In this document: piece by piece, positions 60,458 to 64,000 of the stretch
Layout of the letters: every line of letters starts with the position of its first letter
Position numbering within the stretch: position 1 is the first letter of the stretch
Assembly: GCA_028023455.1 (NCBI GenBank)
Contig: JAQFVV010012404.1
Span: 15,113,000-15,176,999 of the forward strand
Source: Epiperipatus broadwayi
Taxonomy: Eukaryota > Onychophora > Udeonychophora > Euonychophora > Peripatidae
DNA: 64,000 bases
Direction of reading: 5' to 3'
Translations under genes and position numbers: made by a program
The notes under the pieces: model-generated
What the model was told of the DNA's origin: nothing
The model's database searches: none
What the model saw: only the letters and a program-made list of their open reading frames with translations

Positions 60458-61371
60458 TGTATTATTGATATTAGCGGACATTTATTTTGTTATGTATATA
60501 TATATGATAAAGAAAAAGGAAAAGCAGAAAGGAGAATGGAATGTTTAGTGAGATATTTGTAAAAAAATGAGCATAAAAAGGGGGAGAAAATAAGTAATGG
60601 CTAATAGTCTAGTTAAGAGACATTGTAATGATAAATATAAGAGTGCAATTAATGTTTGGTGTATTGTAGAGATACTTGTGTAACATAAGTGAATTGGGTT
60701 TATGTAATTTAATGTCGTTTTCTACTTAATATTTATTCATTACCTATTTGATCCCAAGTAAGTGAGACTCATTGGTGGATCTCTCCTTATTCACTGTTTG
60801 AAATGTCTTAGTGAAGACTTATGATAGCTTACTCTGTCATTTACTGTAATGATGCTTGATATTCATCTAAGTCCATGACATAATTCATGTGCATGGGTGT
60901 GCATTAGGGAGGATGTGAAAGCAGATATGTTTAATGAATCAAAGAAGTAAAATAATTATTTTTGTTGTGTTAATATCATTGTTTTTGTTAAGCTGAATTA
61001 TGATGCTTGCTTAAGGAAAATGTTTGTATTACATTCAGATTACCCATGTTGCTATGTTGGAAAGATTGATTGGTAGGCAAGTGTTTGATAAAAGAAAAAA
61101 TTGTAAAAAGAAAATATGAGGAGTCATAGCAATGTTAAGTCACATGCAAGCATAAATCTTTTTTGTCATTTATTTTGATGTCTTTACGTGTTAACGTCAG
61201 ATCTCTATTAATCATGAGGGGAAAATATATGGAACATTATTATAGCTTGAAAAGATCAAGAAATGAGTATTATGCCATTGAATGAAAATGGACATCTCCA
61301 TTTAAATGACTTCACAAATGAGGGGGGATATTGCGATGGGTACTAAGATATGAACTACATTACAGGACTTG
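60458..61371. other. Intergenic DNA
   Basis: No gene or repeat recognised. Confidence 0.4.
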
Positions 61372-62845
61372 AAATGTGTTAATACCGATAAATCTTAGAC
61401 AGAAAAAGATAAATAGTATTTAAAATAATTACAGATGTGACTGTAGATCTAAATGTATGTACACACAATATAAATTATATTTATCATCTTGTTACTTTGT
61501 TGTATTGTGATATAAAAATTTATATTTTAAGATTAAGATGAATTGTTTTTTTTATTTATTTAAACATTATAAAATATTAAAATTAGTCAAGCATTGGTAG
61601 CCTATTGGTTAGCATAGCTGTCTTCCAAGTAGCCAGCCCGGGTTCACTTTCCAGTCAACACTTTGACATAAAAATAATGAAATATTAAAATTAAGAATGT
61701 CACTAATTCATGTACTACATATAATTATCCCAGCATTTCATTAATTAGTATTGTAATTATATAAGAATTTTGTTAAGTGGTATGTGAAATGTAACTAATG
61801 ATAAAAATATTTTTATTTTTTTAATGAAAGAAAAGGGATAGTACATAAATATTCTATAATCGATTAGTTAATACAATTTTTTTTATCTTATCAATGTAAA
61901 ATAAATCTCATACTGTTTCAATGTACAAGATATTTCTTTTATTCATAGTTAAATCAGCAGTCAAATTTTATCAAAAATTTTGTAATTATATATTATTTAA
62001 AGATTATAGTATAAACAAAATGTAAAAAAAATGTTTTGTGATATTTTTGCACAAGATAAGAAAGAAAGATAAAAATGTTAAGACTGACTATCAGAATAAT
62101 GAGTAAGCATTTTTTTGTGTGTAAGGGAAATATAAAAATGAGGGAATTTTTTTTTTACTTTCTCATGGAGTGCTTTTTGTGCTAATGTTCTTTGGATGTT
62201 ATTTTCACTTGTGGTTTTTTCCATCCCCTAGGGATAGAAAAAATAATTTCTCTTGAGAGAAGAAGTATGAAGGATGGCTTTCACTAGTTCATGATTGTGC
62301 CAACATGACCACTGTGGGAAACTGTTTTGGTTAAAATGAGTAAAAATAAAAAAAAGAAAGTTTAAGATTTTGATAGAAAAGAATAAGAGAAAAATATAAT
62401 TATTGGAAATAAGTGTTCTGTGCCTGATAAAAATATATATATCATGAAAGAGATATATAGTATTAAGTACCAAGTAATAAATATAATGGAGTATAGAAAT
62501 TATAGGAATAACAGATCAGCCATCAATTTCAGCCATGTAATTGAGTTATTTCTATCACTATCTGTCAATGTTCGATGATAAATTTTCCAAAATGGAATTC
62601 AATGTAAACTGTCAACAGTAAAGATTATAAATGTTCATATGAACTGAATATGTATGGATTGTTTGATCACAAAGGCCAGCTACAATGCACAAAAGAAAGT
62701 AAAGGAGAAGAAAGAAAAAAAATCACTTTTGATCCAAAAAGATATGAACATTTGATGTATAAATGAAGAAGTCAAATAAAAAGCAGTATTATAGGTAAAC
62801 TTACCGATTCTTGTTATAGTCCAGGAAATAAGGTGAAAATTTATA
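61372..62845 (+). repeat. Dispersed repeat R2, copy 2 (carries the gypsy empty site)
   Basis: This is the paralog of 45385-45695 plus 50437-51415. At about 61888-61897 it runs straight through TTATCTTATCAATG where copy 1 is split by the gypsy element. It has its own insertion, the SINE at 61586-61679, and about 100 bp more (61694-61793) absent from copy 1. The minus-strand frame 62228-62473 is not conserved. Confidence 0.8.
61586..61679 (+). mobile_element. tRNA-Gly(UCC)-derived SINE, copy 2, with 14-bp TSD
   Basis: The body reads as tRNA-Gly(TCC): GCATTGGTAGCCTATTGG and TTAGCATAGCTG, anticodon arm with TCC at 61624-61626, and a T-arm with CCCGGGTTCACTTTCC. A short tail CTTTGACATAAAAATAATG follows. 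It is bounded by the perfect direct repeat AAATATTAAAATTA at 61572-61585 and 61680-61693, so it was retroposed. The missing pairing of the acceptor ends argues against a functional tRNA. Body and TTTGACA tail match the copy at 27675-27770. Confidence 0.85.
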
Positions 62846-63310
62846 TATATATATTTGTGTATTTGTATTATTAATCTCCCATCTAATTGTGAAATTTAAT
62901 TTTTTTTTGTTTCCTTTTCTTTATTAAATGTAAATGAAGAAATATACATTTTTTTTATTTAGCTAGTGATATATACAGAAAGGAGTTTGCCATTAACTGA
63001 AAGGAGACCCTTTGATTCCTCTTGGAGGCCTTAAAGGAACTGAGCAGGGCAAATTCTTAATGTCCATTCCATACATTTTTGTCATTGCAGCTGTTGTTAG
63101 TATGTGATTATTCATAAAGTATATGAACATGGATGAACTGCTCACTAACACAATATATACAATTATGACAGACAAAAATGAATCATGGCCCTTATTCCCA
63201 GAAGACTGTAAAGTCATCAATCAAGGCAGTGGTTGGTGGCCACCGGCAGAGGGTGCTAAGAATTCTCTGATTGTGGACCCAGGCTGCCATTGATGATGAC
63301 TTTTTATTTA
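62846..63310. other. Sequence upstream of the RTE-like element
   Basis: After a TA microsatellite the text becomes less AT-rich from 62985, with GTGGTTGGTGGCCACC near 63220. It may be the 5' region of the RTE-like element. The 75-codon minus frame here has no motif. Confidence 0.35.
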
Positions 63311-64000
63311 GGTACTTACAACTGTAGATCACTTTCAAAAGAAGGAAGATTGCAAGAATTAGAAGAACTGTCTCATATTAAATGGGACATTATTGGACTT
63401 TATGAAGTTTGAAGAAAAGGTGAAGAGACAATTGATTTCAAAAGTGGACATGTATTCTATTATAAAGGTACAAATATTGGAAATACAAGTGGAGTAGGAT
63501 TCATTATGAATAAAAAGTGGAATAACAACATTGTGGAGATTGATGGTGTATTGGACAGAGTGGCAAGTTTAATTATACAACTTAATAGCAGATATCAAAT
63601 GCAGATAATTCAGGTTTATGCCCCAGCAAGTTCTCATAGTGATGAAGTAGGAGAAGATTTTTATATGGATGTACAAAAGGCTTTTGATTAGAGTAAACCA
63701 ACATTTTAAAATTGTTATGGGAGAATTTAATACTAGAATTGGTAAACAAATGAAAGTGCTGTAGGCAACTTTGGTTATGGTAATAGAAATGAGGGAGGAT
63801 ATAGACTTGTGGAGTTTGCAGAAAAAGAAAAACTTTATATTATGAATTCTTTTTTTGAGAAAAATGTTAAAAGGAAATGGATATGGAAGCATCTAAATGA
63901 AGGTACAGCAGAATTGCATTAAATTTTGACTAACAGAAAATACATATTTCAAGATTGTAATGTTCTTAATAAATTTAACACAGGAAGTGATCATCGATTA
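63311..64000 (+). pseudogene. RTE-like non-LTR retrotransposon, endonuclease domain, cut by the window end
   Basis: The reading begins GTYNCRSLSKEGRLQELEEL and continues with IKWDIIGLYEV, then SGVGFIMNKKWNNNIVEIDG, then IQVYAPASSHSDEVGEDFY. After frame changes near 63690-63760 it goes on with NFGYGNRNEGGYRLVEFAEK and ends FNTGSDHRL at the window edge. This is the apurinic-type endonuclease of RTE/CFDP2-like elements: the Glu of the GLYEV block, the Tyr-Ala-Pro block and the SDHR motif are visible. An in-frame TGA (63410-63412), a TAG (63689-63691) and indels show that it is dead. The D-x-N motif region is damaged (MGEFNT where a D-x-N is expected). Reverse transcriptase would lie beyond the window. 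Confidence 0.8.

Noticed and set aside
61586-61660. Functional tRNA-Gly gene
   Set aside because: Flanked by a 14-bp TSD with an A-rich tail and a non-pairing acceptor stem.

Overview
This is an AT-rich, gene-poor stretch of what looks like an animal nuclear genome. There are no bacterial-style operons and no complete host gene. Nearly everything recognisable is a mobile element or a relic of one: Penelope-like elements (PLEs), a Ty3/gypsy LTR retrotransposon, RTE-type and other non-LTR retrotransposons, a hAT DNA transposon, tRNA-derived SINEs, fold-back elements and microsatellites. This mix, with tRNA-Lys-like and tRNA-Gly-derived SINEs, would suit a lophotrochozoan such as a mollusc, possibly a cephalopod. 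That is an inference with low confidence; other AT-rich invertebrates are not excluded.

Layout. 1-1300: a CpG-bearing patch, then the 3' end of a non-LTR element on the minus strand. 2400-2840: low-complexity sequence. 2845-11060: a PLE graveyard, with one family present twice in inverted orientation (minus at 2845-6170, plus at 8455-11060). One copy is split by a 713-bp hairpin insertion with a 13-bp target duplication, and pieces of other PLEs and a further fold-back lie between the copies. 11-22 kb: mostly featureless AT-rich DNA with a few dispersed repeats. 22087-26220: a giant imperfect palindrome with arms of about 2 kb. 27.7-29 kb: tRNA-derived SINEs, a trinucleotide tract and a tRNA-like palindrome. 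31587-38790: a hAT element with terminal inverted repeats and 8-bp target duplications. It holds a decayed transposase and nested insertions, including a fold-back of about 1 kb that carries a hammerhead ribozyme motif. 39.8-43.1 kb: an old tandem duplication. 45696-50436: a young Ty3/gypsy element on the minus strand (LTRs nearly identical, TSD TTATC), inserted into a dispersed repeat whose uninterrupted paralog is at 61372-62845. 54.8-55.7 and 60.0-60.5 kb: PLE GIY-YIG fragments arranged as inverted repeats. 63311-64000: the endonuclease domain of an RTE-like element, cut by the window end.

How they fit together. Only the gypsy element is near-intact; its few lesions are a 1-nt slip in a T run in gag and one stop between protease and reverse transcriptase. 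The PLE, hAT and RTE copies visible here are all degraded.

The most interesting signal is the hammerhead ribozyme core at about 37542-37583, with a degenerate partner in the opposite arm at about 36784-36850. The repeat around it also has tRNA-like modules. It resembles the small ribozyme-bearing non-autonomous retroelements (retrozymes) described from animals, which are thought to depend on PLE machinery.
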